From assembly GCA_033239125.1 (NCBI GenBank), contig BSWB01000003.1, positions 109,202,320 to 109,266,319 of the forward strand: 64,000 nucleotides of DNA, in the 5' to 3' direction. Positions 13,101 through 23,450 of this stretch are shown here, in pieces. The position numbers and the translations under genes were made by a program. Numbering within the stretch: position 1 is the stretch's first letter; each line of letters begins with the position of its first letter. This DNA is from Fagopyrum homotropicum (lineage: Eukaryota; Streptophyta; Magnoliopsida; Caryophyllales; Polygonaceae). The notes under the pieces were generated by a model. It saw only the letters and a program-made list of their open reading frames with translations, did no database searches and was not told the origin of the DNA.

Positions 13101-13362
13101 GGCCTCTGCCTCGGCCCTGTCCCTGGGCTGACCCCTGATTACGAGTCTGAAACTGACCCTGGCTCCTCTGCTGCGAGCTCTGAAACTGTGGTGGCCTCTG
13201 GCTACCTCCTGCCACACCAGCAGGAGAGGAACCCTGCTGTGACTGTGACTTGCCCTGACGGCAAAAAGCAGCTCGGTGCCCCATCTGACCACAAGAGAAG
13301 CAAGCCACGGGTGGTCTCCTACATGTGTTCCTCATGTGCCCAAACTCTCCACAACTATAACA
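10102..13362 (-). pseudogene. Chromovirus pol: zinc knuckles, protease, RT, RNase H, integrase
   Basis: One long frame of about 1,086 codons. In order: two CCHC-type knuckles (CYSCGEFGH just after the upstream stop, then CFSCGQMGH), protease with LFDTGATHSFIS, RT with SRIDLRSGYHQ and VVFIDDILVYS, RNase H with VVYSDASKLGLG and FTDHKSLKYI, and integrase with an HHCC finger (HPGTSKM...CATCQQ) and the DDE core (SDRDGRFTS, HPQTDGQSERT). Catalytic residues of protease, RT, RNase H and integrase look intact. It is bounded by TAG at 13,365-13,363 upstream and TAG at 10,104-10,102 downstream, both in the same frame, so the polyprotein is cut into three. Translation through the stops is possible in principle but unsupported. 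Confidence 0.9.
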
Positions 13363-14537
13363 CTAGCGTCCCTTGTCTGGTACCTGCCTCGACGTCTGAG
13401 GACCAGGACGTCCTTGAGTCTGACTACGTCCTTGTCCTGACACTCCTGCCCCTGAACTAGCTGGTATAGTCTTTTGCCTCTTGTCCGGCCCTCCGGACTG
13501 TGCTGCCCTCCTATGCCCAGGGCGGTCTCTCTCATAGGCCGAAGCTCGATCCTGATACTCCGCCAGTGAATCACAATGAAATCCCGCCAAGTAAGCGCGG
13601 GTGGACTCTCTCAATCTCTTGGAAAAGAGGTAGACATGCTGGTCCGCTGGGGGTGCAGCGGGTCCTAGTAAGGCTAACTCTGCTCGAAAACGTCTAATCG
13701 CCTCCATCACTGGGACATCCTCAAATCCTGCCTCCAAGAAATCCTGTACTCTATCCCTCCTCAGTGAATCTGGGCAAAATGTCTCTCTAACGAGACTCAA
13801 TAGCTGCTGCATTCTAGCCACACCTCCTCTAACAGTCCTCCACCAATACTGGGCCTCCTCTCGAAATAACGTCTGGACTATCTCTACATGTCTCTCCTCT
13901 GGACAACGGATCGCCTCTAGTGCGGACTCCACGTGCCCAATCCAGTGCTCGACCTCTAACCCTACCTTCCCGTCGAAGTAGGGTACATGTTGTTGGTTGA
14001 AAGCCTTCAACCATGAATCAGGTCTAGGAGACCTCAACTCATCTCTAGCTCTGACGACCTCTATAACCGGCTCGGGCGCAACTGCCTCTGGTGCAACCAC
14101 CTCTGGTGCGGCCCTAAAAGGAGTAACTCTCTGTGAGACCTCAGCTGATCTCGCAGGTGCAGGTGCAGGTGCAGGTGCAGGTACCGGGGGTGCGGGAGGT
14201 GGTGCTCCTGTCCTGAATGCCTCCTCCACTCGGCGTACGTAATCTGCAAATACAGTAGCTCCAATAGATGGTCCCCCGGTCCTAGCTGATGGGGAACTAT
14301 GCGCCCCGGACCTCACAACTGTCCTATCTCTAACCTCGGGAATGACGCTCTCAGCTACGTCCTCTACTGGAATCTCAGCTACTGGCGGATCCACAGCGGG
14401 TGGGTCCGCAATGGGGATACGTCCCCGACCTCTCGTGCCTGGAGGTCTCCCTACCCGTCCCGTCTCTGGGCGGTAGGTGGAAGAGGGGGTCTACCCCTGG
14501 CGGGTCCTACGTAAGTCGTGGCTCTCGTACGTGTCAT
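13363..14537 (-). pseudogene. Chromovirus gag, with N-terminal frame change and terminal TAG
   Basis: The capsid region is readable (DSWLKAFNQQHVPYFDGKV, VEHWIGHVESALEAIRC, YWWRTVRGG, RESTRAYLAGF) and runs to QVPDKGR followed by TAG at 13,365-13,363, directly before the first zinc knuckle. The usual ATG appears to be at 14,537, where a frame opens with MTRTRATTYVG. That frame stops near 14,450 and the capsid frame is open only after a TAG at 14,491-14,493, so a 1-nt indel around 14,450-14,490 is likely. The reported start at 14,394 is GTG. A run of Ala-Pro repeats lies at about 14,160-14,200. Confidence 0.8.
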
Positions 14538-14970
14538 CTGATAACGTGTGGCGTATATTTATATAAATACGTATGTAATACTTATGAACTTAATTTGATA
14601 ATAATTCATAAAAGCATAATAATGATCAAAATCCAAATATGCAACCAAGGCCCATAAGCCCAATCACCCTAAGGTCATATACATATCTAGATACATATAA
14701 ATCCAAAAATATCCTAAGGCCGTAAATATATATATATATATATGACTATGTAATAATAACGTATATATACAAACATCAAATCCAGGAATCTATGCCGCCG
14801 AGGTTTGCGTGAGGAGTGGTGGTCCCGTACATTCTAACCCAATCCCGACTCATGCATATGAATTTTGAAAACTAAAAAGTCAGAACCCGAAGGGTTCTAT
14901 TTATCCCTCATTCGGCCTTTAGAAAGTTGCGAGTACCATTGTTGTCAACCTAGGGCTTTGATAACACTTT
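14538..14970 (-). other. Chromovirus 5' leader with degenerate initiator-Met primer binding site
   Basis: No coding sequence. Four nucleotides from the 5' LTR the - strand reads TGTTATCAAAGCCCTAGG (14,966-14,949), a degenerate match to the plant initiator-tRNA-Met primer binding site that begins TGGTATCAGAGC. A short TA run lies at 14,728-14,742. Confidence 0.65.
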
Positions 14971-17445
14971 TGTAACAGCCCGAATCCGCGGGATATCGGG
15001 ATGCTACGGGCGAGACCTCACGATGGGTCCCGACCCTCAGCTTGACAACAATTTCACCGGACCTTTCCAACATGGCACAAATAAAGGCAAAAACTCAAAT
15101 TGTTTATAATGTATGCGAGAAACTGAAGTAAAAGTACAAAGTGGAAACTCAGCCGAGTCCTCAAAACGACACGATCTCAAAGTATAAATCAGAAATCCAT
15201 AATCCAAACATAACAAAATAAACCCAAAAACGCCCCCGTTCTATAGTGTACGGCGACCCTCGGCTGTCCACTCCTCCACCTTACTCGGCGGCGTCCCTAA
15301 CTTGCAAGGCGTCTACACAAACGGTTTAAAACCGTTTAGCTCATATTCTAGACATTAGAATCAATGGGCGAGGCACATACACACGTAATCTCATCACAAG
15401 TATACAACATACATAAAAGCAAAACAATCCAGTTTATTATCTTTATTATTATAAAGTCGTATCCCGTTCTAATTCAACTTAAGTTTGTGACACGAGATCA
15501 CTGTGGTCCCGCCCCGGTCCCTAATTACCGGCATGGAACGGTACGGATGCCTCCGCCCGTCTAACCAGCACGGGCTAGTCGCCGAGAACCTCCTAGACTC
15601 TCGCAAGAGCTAGGCAGATGATGTCACCACCCGTTATCATACACTTGGGCCAGAATAATATAAAGTCGGTGATCCTATTACCGGTTTAGTTGTTTATAAC
15701 ATAAACAATAACATATACATACACCACCACACACACATCAATGCTAATATGTAAAATACGAGCTAAGTAAGTCCGCAGACTTACCTCTCTCAAGGGAACT
15801 CGAATAACCACTCTCAACGTCCCGTAGGAAAACGCTCTAAGCCTGACCAAGCGAGACATTCTATCAATAACCAACTAAAAGCTCGAAGTTCTCGGACTTC
15901 TAGTCTCCAACTTATATATAAGATATCTAACTCTAGCATGTTAGGTCCAAACCAAAATCTCAAGGATCATCATAAGATCATAAAGAAGGTAATTCAACAA
16001 GTTCCACATCCAATCCCTAGTACCTATTGTACATGGCCACTACATGGCATTTGCTCTATGTTATGCTAAGTTCATCTAACATGTTACACTATCATTACCA
16101 AACTAACGAAGGAGAGGTACTCACACGATATCCAAGGTGAAACACGGTCTACGGAGTCAAGGACGAGTTCGATTGCTTCTATTGGGCGCTTCCGGACCTA
16201 AGGACAAAACTAAGCAAAATTAGCTTAAACGCTAATTGAAAGGAAGGTTTAGCGCATCAAGATTTTTCAATGAAAACCCCGTTTTCCAAAGCCGAGGTTA
16301 ACTCTTAAAACGAATTCCGGGCAAGATATCCAAAAAGGAAAGTTGATTGAAAACCGACTTTTAAATTATCCAACAATCGGGTTTTTAAACCATCTAAGAC
16401 ACCAATTTATTTGTCAAGGAGTTGGGTCACAAAGCTTAGCCAAATTTGGGGTTTAAGAATGTTAATAATATACTACAGGGTATAAAATGTCATTTTTCAA
16501 AGTTATAGGGTCAAACTGCAATTCCACAACAAAAGGGGTCACAACAGTAAATAGGTGCAAAGAGAGGGGCCATTACAATAATAAGAACAAAAGTAACACA
16601 ACCCCTCTTCTGCTGTTACGCGACAGGAGACGGAGAAGAGGGCAAGGCTGGCGGCGGCGGCTAGGCGGAGGGAGGAGAAAGCCGGCGCTCCTGGTGCGAC
16701 TCCGGCGGCGGCGAGCGGCTGCCCAGACTCCGTATTTGGTGACCCACTCCGGCGATGGCTACACGGAATTAGGGCGGCTGTTAAACAGAGGAAAGGAAAG
16801 GAAGGAAAAAGGGAGTAGTCGGCGTCACCTACAGCGCCGGAGACACGGTGGCTCAGCGGAGGACTGCGGCGCGGTTGCGGCTCCTTCCGGCGAGCCTCTT
16901 GGCGGTTTCGAACAGCTCTTGCACAACCCGATGGACTGATGCTGTGCGGCGGCGGCGGCGGTTCACAACAAGAGGAGGATTAGCAGTGTGAGGGAGGGAT
17001 TGAGAGAAGGAGTGTGGGAGAGATGGAGAGAAGGAAAAGGGTTGTTGGGGTAGTCATCACAGGAGGAGGTGAGGGGTCGGCCCACAGGCTAGGCGGGTAG
17101 GCTGCAGGTGGCGTGCAACAGCAGCGCAAGGAACAAGAAGACGCTGCTTTGCTCTGGGCGGCCTTTCAACGCACAAGAAACGACAGGAGAAAAGAAAAAA
17201 AAAAGAAAGGAAAGAAAAGGAAAAAGAATAGAGAAAAAGGAATTAGGGCAAACTCGATTAAATGATCGGAACAAGATTTTCCGGATCGATAAATCCCGAC
17301 TCTCCGACTAACATAGATTAATAAAATCGGAAAAGGTATTTTTAATATATATAAAAATACTTTTATTAAAATTCAAGCTAATAACGAAACACTAGAAGGG
17401 AAAGAAAACGAAGTCGGAACGCACCTGAATAAACGGGGCGTTACA
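14971..17445 (-). repeat. 5' LTR of the chromovirus
   Basis: 2,475 bp, nearly identical to 6,920-9,391. It starts TGTAACAGCCC, with a C-to-G change relative to the other copy at the seventh base, and ends GTTACA before the TSD ATAAG. Differences from the partner are mostly C/T and G/A, plus small indels such as the A-run near 17,198. The ORFs at 16,487 and 17,089 are LTR translations, not genes. Confidence 0.93.
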
Positions 17446-18870
17446 ATAAGATCGTACGACGTTCCTTAAACTTCTATCGAGCACTTCAAAACAACATTTG
17501 TTAACCATGGGTGCTTCATCCCATATTACGAGCTTTGTCTTTGACACTAACTTAGCCAGATCCGTACCTAAACACATAATATTAAAATATGAAAATATTT
17601 GGTGTAAGATGAGCAATATATTAAAAATGAAGTTTAAATATTTGAATAATAAGGTTTCATACATGCACGAATGTTGCATGTTGAAATTTCGTCAACATTG
17701 ATTGGGATTTGGGATGCCAAACCTCGAATAAGCGGTTCTACCGCTTGGAAGCAAGAGAGATGCATTACCACTGGAAGTAACTGTCAGAACGATCTCACTT
17801 TTACTCCTCAAACCATCCGAAAGGGATCTCCATATAAAAGTCTTTCATGTTCCACCGTATCCATAAAGAAAAAAAAATACTCCCCCTTTATCAGCGGACA
17901 CATCACACATAATCTGATCATACACTGCCCTCTGCTCGTCGGTGAAACTGGAAACCAATCTGTCATAGTCCAAAGATAACTGGGATCGATCATAGTTTAA
18001 CTCATCTCGAATTAGTCTATTATGCTGCTCCATAATCAAGGCTTTCTTTCAAGGATAAGGCACTTATTAGACTTCAAACTGTTGTCGTTCCTCCGTAAAA
18101 GTTTCTCTATCTCAACCAAGGGCGTAATTTTACAGCACGGCATCATCTAATTGCAAATCTACGTACAAATAAACCAAGTTAAACATGTTTACTTACCTAC
18201 GACAAAAGATACTAAACAGATTGAAAAAATAATGCAAAACTCGAATTAAATTCATATACTTGAAAGAAAGCATACCATTATTACGCAACACCCTTCTCTG
18301 CCGTGCAAGAATATCATCTAGATAAGTACTTCCATACTTCGGCCCAAACCAGATGAGGCGACAACATGCTACCTGAGAGAAACAACATGACGAATAAGTT
18401 CCGAAGATAACCAGCAGTTCCCCAAAAACTTGCTTCTTTTATACCGTCAATGTATTCCTTCTCGTCATCCAACAACCCCATAGCATAACATGCTTCCCTA
18501 AATGTCGGATATAGTGTACCGTTGATCGTCCGAATTTTCTCGTAGCGTGTAGGACCCTTAATATGATTCCACAAAACCCTCAAGTAGTACCCCTCTCCAG
18601 TCCCAAGTGCAACGTGCAGTGGTATATTCTCTCGACTGTAAGAGTTGTAGTAGCTGCTGACGTTCTACGAACCTTTCTTTCTGACCACTTCTTATTTTTA
18701 TTTTTCCACACAAACATGGAGGAAAAATCAAAGTAGGTAAGCTTCCTAGCAACCTCGGATCTCTTATTGGATTCCATCCAGGCTAAAAACATCGAGTTTT
18801 GAGACCCATCCTTAACCAACACATCCTCAACCAGATCATCATCGTCATAAACAACGGTATGCTTATCCTA
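17446..18870 (-). pseudogene. Helitron helicase (PIF1-like), N-terminal part, broken
   Basis: On the - strand, in order: a segment with FLAWMESNKRSEVARKLTYF and FVWKNKNKKW (near 18,840-18,680), then GPTRYEKIRTINGTLYPTF and CYAMGLLDDEKEYIDGIKEA (18,550-18,430), then FTDEQRAVYDQI and the Walker A region GYGGT (near 17,860). In Walker A the codon after GGT is TGA, followed in frame by KTF, so the nucleotide-binding loop is broken by a nonsense change. Next comes ASLLLPSGRTAYSRFGIP and, after an intron-like AT-rich stretch ending TTTAG (about 17,575-17,700), TDLAKLVSKTKLVIWDEAPM with the Walker B/DEA motif. The segment ends at the chromovirus insertion. No Rep domain precedes it. Confidence 0.85.
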
Positions 18871-18906
18871 GCAACCTCGGATCTCTTGTTGATTTCCACA
18901 CAAACA
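18741..18906. repeat. Short direct duplication at the truncated helicase start
   Basis: CCTAGCAACCTCGGATCTCT occurs at about 18,745 and again at about 18,867, the second copy followed by TTCCACACAAACATG, which also matches about 18,704-18,718. The helicase reading ends here, so this duplication marks a rearranged edge of the Helitron coding region. Confidence 0.55.
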
Positions 18907-19498
18907 TGTTTTTGTTTGTTAAGATAATTTTGGCTATCAAAATGTTTATCATATAAGATAGCTAATTTTTAAATATAAGTACATATTTTTATGAAATACG
19001 TTTCTAAAAGAACGAAACGATTCAAATATATTTTGAAATTAGGCTATTTATATATTTATTTTTCTAACAAAAAAAAGATTATACAGATTGTTATTCCATC
19101 TACATCTGAATAAAAATAAAATAAAATAAAAAGGTAAACTTTTGATTTCAATATTTTATTTTATATATTAATTTCAAAATCTTATTTGATAGGGTTCACG
19201 AAATAATCTGAATAAATATTAAAAAACTTTAAATTCAAGATTTTTGAATTTATGGTTTGTTACTACATCTAAATCCCAATAAAATAGAATGTAATATATT
19301 TGTAGTTGATATTATGTTTATTAGGAATTATAATTGAATGCGAGTAGATGCTGTAAAAACCATAGTTGCGTATGTTTTTCGCTTTTTATTAATATAAAAA
19401 AAGTATAAAATATAAGTTCGGAGATATAAAATAAATCAGAAAACAAAGATAATAAAAAAAAGTCAAGACAATAAAAGTTGATCCTTTGACAATATAGC
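18907..19498. other. AT-rich intergenic stretch inside the Helitron-derived block
   Basis: No ORF or element recognised; A+T-rich with several TTTTAAT/ATTTTA runs. It separates the truncated helicase from an RPA-like fragment. Confidence 0.4.
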
Positions 19499-19715
19499 TC
19501 ATTCTTCGACCTTCATAATGACCAACTTATGAGTAGGGTGAACTTGTGAGTTTAACTCTCTTTCAAGATCAATTTTATCACTATCATTCTCAAACAATTT
19601 GCGCTTGCCAAGGTCGTCGTATAGAATATCACCTGCGGAGTTGTTAGGATCCGCAATTATATGTCCGATCTTTCTCTTGGCGGGAGTAATGCTCACACGA
19701 TCAACTTGTCCATTA
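19499..19715 (-). pseudogene. Possible Helitron RPA-like C-terminal fragment
   Basis: A - strand frame reads GQVDRVSITPAKRKIGHI and ends KLVIMKVEE before a stop at 19,499. Lysine/arginine-rich TPAKR tails ending in a short KVE-type terminus occur at the C-termini of the RPA70-like proteins of many plant Helitrons, and the location upstream of the helicase fits. No OB-fold motif is visible, so the assignment rests on position and a short tail. It could equally be an unrelated nuclear protein tail. Confidence 0.35.
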
Positions 19716-19732
19716 CAATCAATAACTATGAT

Positions 19733-20164
19733 GCACGGACACGCCTAAGAGGCGGAGTGTCGCGTGTCGGACACGCCCGGATACACGGAAACTCCTGGAA
19801 ACGCGGGGAAAACGGTCAAAATTGAGCAGAAATGGTCAAGCCACGGTTCGGTATAGGGAAACGGCTGGGAAACAGACCGAAAACGGACCGGAAACGGGCC
19901 AGGCACGGACCGGACACGAACCGTGTCCGGTCAAGGCATGGTCAACGCTTTTTATAAATAAAAAAAACTCACGCATCTACTCAGTACTCACTTTCAGTTT
20001 TCTCAATAGTAAGTCGCAACTCGCAACAAATCCGAAAGGGGGAACGTAACCCTAGCAATCCGCAGCCGTCGCCGTCGCCGGTCACAGTCGGAGCTTCACT
20101 CCTCAGGACCGGCCGTCGGCCCTCTATTCTTCGTCTTCAGGTCGCACCGTCGCAGCTTCTGGCC
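19733..20164 (+). other. GC-rich, promoter-like segment of unknown origin
   Basis: Base composition changes sharply from AT-rich flanks. At 19,733-19,945 there are many related runs (CGGACACG, ACGGACCGG, GAAACGG). A TATAAATA box follows at 19,953-19,960, then a pyrimidine-rich leader with AACCCTAG at 20,048 and GCCGTCGCCGTCGCCGG near 20,065. It looks like the 5' promoter and leader of a plant transposase or captured gene cut off at 20,164, where AT-rich repeat resumes. No protein could be recognised. Confidence 0.4.
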
Positions 20165-20600
20165 GGTTTATTTTATATTTTATATAATTCAAAAATATAT
20201 ATTAAAAATTAATATTTGTTTACTAAAAATTAAAAAAAGCCTAAATTTACTTTTCTAAGGTTTTTTAATTCATAAAATATAAAAAATAATTTTTTACCAT
20301 TACTTAGTATTTATAAAGTTAATTGGTTTAAAATTTAACGGGATCATAATTAGTTTTTTTTTTTAATTTTTATTTCAAAACAGAAAATAAAAAATACTTT
20401 TTTATTCAGAATTAGTTATGAATTTTTTAAAAGATTTTTTAATTTTTTAATCGTTTAATGAAATATATTATGAAAGGGTATAAGGAGAAAACAAATTAGA
20501 CTACAAGGGTACCAAGAGAAAACTTAAAATCTTGTGGATACTAAACAGAAAAGTTCAAACTTGAGTGGTATCAAGAGAAAAAAACTCTATAAATAAATAT
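20165..20600. repeat. AT-rich repeat block resuming after the insertion
   Basis: 20,165-20,322 repeats 5,218-5,375. From GTTAATTGGTTTAAAATTTA onward it matches 25,320-25,600, including the GGTACCAAGAGAAAACTTAA and GTATCAAGAGAAAAA modules at 20,505-20,585. It is the right-hand continuation of the block that begins at 1,579, so the 14.8-kb insertion split one ancestral copy. Confidence 0.65.
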
Positions 20601-21190
20601 TTAGTTACACCGTTACAAAATGCACGGTTGGAAATGAAGCACCATCTTTTGCGCAATATTACATGGACATTATGTTTCAAGCTTCCATACATGGCCGGTA
20701 TAGGGAAGAATGTGTTTTAGCAACCACTTATCTTGTAATAGACACTTTAAACCTTTTTGAAGTGACACACGTCTTACACATTATTGTTCAAAAGACGAAC
20801 TTTTTGTGAGTTGTGCGTTACAACTTGAAGAGAGTGTCAGAAATATTTAGTTATTTATCTATTATTTATATTTCTTTTTAATTTATTACTTTTATATTCA
20901 TCATGTTTCAAGCTCCTCATATGGCAGGTATAGGGCAGAATGTGTATTGGCAACCACTTGTATTGTAATAGACACTTTAAACCTTTTTGAAGTGACACAC
21001 GTCTTACACAATATTGTTCAAAAGACGGATGTTTTTGTGAGTTGCGTGTTGAAACTTAAAGAGAGTGTGAGTTGCGTGTTGAAACTTAAGAGAGTGTCAG
21101 AAATAAGTAGTAATTTATCTATTATTTGTATGTCTTTTTTTATCTATTACTTTTGTATTCATATACTAATGTTGCAAGATTAGGATTTGG
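20601..21190 (+). repeat. Units of the ~245-bp repeat family, short variants
   Basis: A full unit begins near 20,610 (GTTGGAAATGAAGC at about 20,627). A shortened unit follows from about 20,900 (CATATGGCAGGTATAGGGCA). The latter contains a local duplication of GTGAGTTGCGTGTTGAAACT at about 21,037 and 21,068. The same arrangement appears at 25,610-26,110. Confidence 0.65.
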
Positions 21191-21269
21191 TGATTTTTTA
21201 TAATCTTATGTGAGTAATAGTCTCACATAAAATGATAAAAATTGTGATGTAACATGACACAAGGTACCA

Positions 21270-21390
21270 CATAAAAATATCAACGGATTGAAATCCGGTC
21301 CGGCTCGGGAATAAACGGAAATAAATTTCTGGATATTACATCAGTAATCCCCTTAAAATAAGTTTCGTCCCAAAACTTAGAATAAGGAAC
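21270..21390 (-). mobile_element. Scrap of a chromovirus LTR end plus polypurine tract
   Basis: An LTR-like end (AATAAACGGAAATAAATTTC...GGATATTACA, ending 21,340) is followed by TAATCCCCTTAAAATAAG and TTTCGTCCCAAAACTT. The complete chromovirus has the same order at 9,375-9,430. Most of the LTR and all coding sequence are missing. A perfect 9-bp inverted repeat TTATGTGAG/CTCACATAA lies just upstream at 21,206-21,230. Confidence 0.55.
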
Positions 21391-23450
21391 ATCATTATTT
21401 CCTACATGTCTGGCATAGGGGAGAATGTGTTCTAACAACTACTTATTTTTAATAGATGGCATCAAGTTTTTCAAAATGATACAACCTTACACATTATTGT
21501 TCAACAAAACACACATATCATGATTTGCACGTCTAACATGAGGGAAATATAAAAGACATTTAATTAGGCATTAAAAGTACACCGTTGGAAATGAAGCGCC
21601 GTCTTTTGCTCAATGTTTATCAAACAATGATATTTCATTCTTTCCTACATGTCCGGCATAGAGGAGAATGTGTTCTAACAACAATTTATTTGATAATACA
21701 CATTATTAACATTTTTGAAATGACACACGCCTTAAACATTATTGTTTTGGATTCAAACGCTTTCATGAGTAGTATGTTTCATTGTGAGGGAAATTTATAA
21801 ATAGTTAGTTACGCCATAACAAAATGCACAATTGCAAATGAAGCATCGTCTTTTGTGCAATGGCACTTGGATAATGATGTTTCAAATTTCCCTAAATGTC
21901 TGGTATAAAGAGAATGTGTTCTAACAACCATTCATCTATAATAGACGTTATCAAATTTTTTAAAGTGATACACGTTTCATGAGTTGCACGTTCCAACATG
22001 AGGGGAATATATAAAATATTCAATTACACATTAAAAAATACACTGTTGGAAATGAAGCACTGTCTTTTGCTCATTGTTATCGGGCATTGATGTTTCGTTC
22101 ATTTCTACATATCCGGTATAGGGGAGAATGTGTTCTAACAATCACTTATTTTGTAATATACGTCATTAAAGTTTTTGAAATGACACGCGCCTTACACATT
22201 ATTGTTCTACAATTACACACTTTCATGAGTAGCATATTCCAACGTGAGGGGAATATAAAATAAATCAGCTACGCCGTACCAAAATGCACGGTTGGAAACG
22301 AAGCACCGTCTTTTACGCGATGTTACTTGGACATTGATGTTTCAAGTTTCCCTAGATGTCTGGTATGGGGGAGAATGTGTTTTAACAACCACTCATCTAT
22401 AATAGACGTCATCAAAAATTTTGAAGTGACACGCATCTTACACATTATTGTTCAACAAAACACACATTCCATGAGCTGCAAGTCTAACGGGAGGGGAATA
22501 TAAAAGATATTTAATTAGGCTATAAAAATACACTGTATGAAATGAAACACCGACTTTTGCATATCGGACATTGACATTTTAATATTGCCTACATGTCCGG
22601 CATAGGATATAATGTGTTATAACAACCATTTATCTAGTAACACACACCATTAACGTTTTTGAAATGACACACGCCTTACACATTATTCTATTGGAGTCAC
22701 ACTGTTTCATGAGTAGTATGTTCCAACCTGATCGGAATTTAATAAATATTTAGTTACGCCGTAAAAAAATACACGACTGCAAATGAAGCACCGTCTTTTT
22801 GCGCAATGTTACTTGGGCATTGATGTTTCAAGTTTCCCTAGACATCTTTTATGGGAAGAATGTGTTCTAACAACCACTTATCTATAATAAACATCATCAA
22901 ATATTTTGAAGTGACACGCGGCTTACACACTATTGCTCAAGAAACACATGTTTTATAAGTTGCACGTTCCAACATCAGAGGAATATAAAAAAAACATTTA
23001 ATTACCCATTAAAAATGCATGATTGTAAAGGATGCACCGTCTTTTGCTCAACGTTTATCGGACATTGGTGTTACAATCTTTCCTACATGTCCCTCATAGA
23101 GGAGAATTTGTTCTAACAAGTAACAACCACTTGTCTAGTAATATACGTCATTAACTTTTTGAAATGTCACACGCCTTAAACATTATTGTTCTAGAATCAC
23201 ACGCTTTCATGAGCAACATGTTCCAACATGAGTATATAGAAATAAAGCACCGTCTTCAACGCAATCTTATTTGGACATTAATGTTTCAATCTTTCTTATA
23301 AGTCCAACATAGGGGAGAATGTGTTCTAACAACCACTTATCTAGCAATATACGCCATTAACTTTTTTGGAAGGGCACACGCCTTGCACATTATTGTTTTG
23401 GAAACACACGCTTTCATGAGTAGCATGTTCCAACGTGTGGGGAAAATAAA
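21391..23450 (+). repeat. Tandem array of ~245-bp repeats
   Basis: Head-to-tail units share GAAGCACCGTCTTTTGC, then a CCTACATGTCnGGTATAGG-like core, GAGAATGTGTTCTAACAACC, and ACACATTATTGTT, and end with AACATGAGGGGAATATAAA. The marker AAGCACCGTC falls near 21,594, 21,841, 22,054, 22,301, 22,545, 22,786, 23,032 and 23,245. The spacings are thus 247, 213, 247, 244, 241, 246 and 213 bp, that is, a ~245-bp unit and a ~213-bp variant. Units are diverged and carry no ORF. The origin (transposon, satellite or decayed gene family) is unknown. Confidence 0.75.

Larger units (their letters stand above)
6920..17445 (-). mobile_element. Complete Ty3/gypsy chromovirus, Tekay/Del-like
   Basis: A 10,526-bp element with two LTRs of 2,472 and 2,475 bp beginning TGTAACA and ending GTTACA, flanked by the 5-bp TSD ATAAG (6,915-6,919 and 17,446-17,450). 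Gene order on the - strand is gag, zinc knuckles, protease, RT, RNase H, integrase, chromodomain, which defines a chromovirus. The long LTRs and C-terminal chromodomain point to Tekay/Del. By eye the LTRs differ at roughly 30-35 sites (about 1.3%), most of them transitions, so the insertion is fairly young. Two in-frame TAG codons and a gag frame change make this copy defective. It sits inside the Helitron helicase gene and is therefore younger than that gene. Confidence 0.9.
5376..20164 (-). mobile_element. 14.8-kb composite insertion built on a truncated Helitron
   Basis: The low-coordinate edge is a textbook Helitron 3' end on the - strand. Inside, reading on the -, are an RPA-like C-terminal scrap, a decayed PIF1-type Helitron helicase and a 3' region of about 0.5 kb. 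The helicase is split by a complete chromovirus at 6,920-17,445. No Rep/HUH nuclease domain and no TC-type 5' terminus were found, so the 5' half is missing or replaced. The whole insertion is bracketed by 158-bp direct repeats (5,218-5,375 and 20,165-20,322), which a clean Helitron insertion does not produce. Confidence 0.65.

Noticed and set aside
16487..16939. 150-aa ORF rich in Arg/Gly
   Set aside because: Lies inside the chromovirus LTR in a GC-rich low-complexity stretch; shorter in the partner LTR and without protein-family motifs.
20601..23450. Centromeric satellite
   Set aside because: Only about eight diverged units, interspersed with other repeats and close to a gene; no evidence of a long homogeneous array.
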